DNA of 5,153 bases from Methyloceanibacter sp. (lineage in GTDB: Bacteria > Pseudomonadota > Alphaproteobacteria > Rhizobiales > Methyloligellaceae). Of the stretch, positions 4,973 to 5,153 are shown one piece after another. The stretch lies in the NCBI GenBank assembly GCA_022865725.1, contig JALHTP010000447.1, positions 1 to 5,153 of the forward strand, read 5' to 3'. The notes under the pieces were generated by a model. The model saw only the letters and a program-made list of their open reading frames with translations. It had not been told where the DNA came from and did not search any database. Positions within the stretch are counted from its first letter, which is position 1; the number at the start of each line of letters is the position of its first letter. The position numbers and the translations under genes were made by a program.

Positions 4973-4979
4973 TTGACCC

Positions 4980-5153
4980 ATGGTCGAAAGCGAGGACCAA
5001 AAGAAGCGCCGCATCGCCTGGCAACCGGCGACGAAGCTCGTGCATGAGGGGACGCTGCGCAGCCAGTTCGGCGAGACCTCAGAGGCCATCTTCCTCAATT
5101 CGGGCTACATCTATGACAGCGCCGAGCAGGCCGAAGCGCGCTTCAAGGGCGAC
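4980..5153 (+). CDS. metZ: O-succinylhomoserine sulfhydrylase, N-terminal part
   Basis: Only the first 58 codons are in the window; the frame is open to the edge. After about 18 residues the sequence reads 'KLVHEGTLRSQFGETSEAIF', then 'NSGYIYDSAEQAEARFKGD'. This is the characteristic start of MetZ enzymes of the Cys/Met-metabolism PLP-dependent family. MetZ makes homocysteine directly from O-succinylhomoserine and sulfide, in the cytoplasm, on the way to methionine. The catalytic lysine and PLP site lie beyond the window and cannot be checked. The SAM-II leader upstream fits this role independently of the protein match, as these riboswitches control methionine biosynthesis genes. Close relatives (MetB, MetY, MetC) share the fold, but the 'TLRSQFGETSEA' stretch favours MetZ. 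Confidence 0.9.
   Translation, partial: MVESEDQKKRRIAWQPATKLVHEGTLRSQFGETSEAIFLNSGYIYDSAEQAEARFKGD

Noticed and set aside
4895..5098. Leftward open frame opposite metZ
   Set aside because: It runs antisense through the terminator and metZ and has no family features; a shadow of the GC-rich coding strand.

Overview
The window looks like chromosomal DNA from a GC-rich alphaproteobacterium, probably of the Hyphomicrobiales (Rhizobiales). Four things point there: a SAM-II riboswitch ahead of metZ; a double-domain dCTP deaminase of the alphaproteobacterial type; an exact general-stress (EcfG-type) promoter; and the palindromic repeats, typical of this group, whose translation reads as variants of 'TPGLDPG'. 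The genus cannot be fixed from this sequence.

Left part (1-1404). A conserved protein of unknown function, cut by the window edge, runs rightward. It meets a short DUF883-type (ElaB/YqjD-like) membrane-anchored protein head-on, with 8 bases between the stops. The DUF883 gene has a strong Shine-Dalgarno and, about 70 bases further upstream, GGAAC-N17-CGTT, the consensus of the alphaproteobacterial general stress sigma factor. A leftward tRNA-Gly(CCC) with encoded CCA follows.

Middle part (1405-2996). A radical SAM enzyme of 325 aa has the CX3CX2C cluster motif and a cysteine-rich C-terminus. It is followed by a 96-aa GIY-YIG domain protein bracketed by REP-like palindromes: one copy before the gene, and two in inverted arrangement after it.

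Right part (2997-5153). dcd (leftward) and metZ (rightward, cut by the window edge) are divergent. metZ has a complete regulatory leader: a candidate promoter overlapping the end of the preceding gene, a SAM-II aptamer starting about where transcription should begin, an intrinsic terminator, and a Shine-Dalgarno. Between the two genes sits a 141-aa protein with a C-terminal membrane helix and no recognised function. Base composition changes inside dcd near position 3345. The last quarter of the gene has about 84% G/C at third codon positions, while its first 55 codons have about 40%. The lower-GC DNA (about 56-57%) continues to about 4780, so I infer that a recombination tract replaced most of dcd and brought in the 141-aa gene.

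Nothing here is a clear-cut unknown defence or mobile system. The best leads are the mosaic dcd, the riboswitch/terminator leader of metZ, the stress promoter of the DUF883 gene and the repeat-bracketed GIY-YIG gene.
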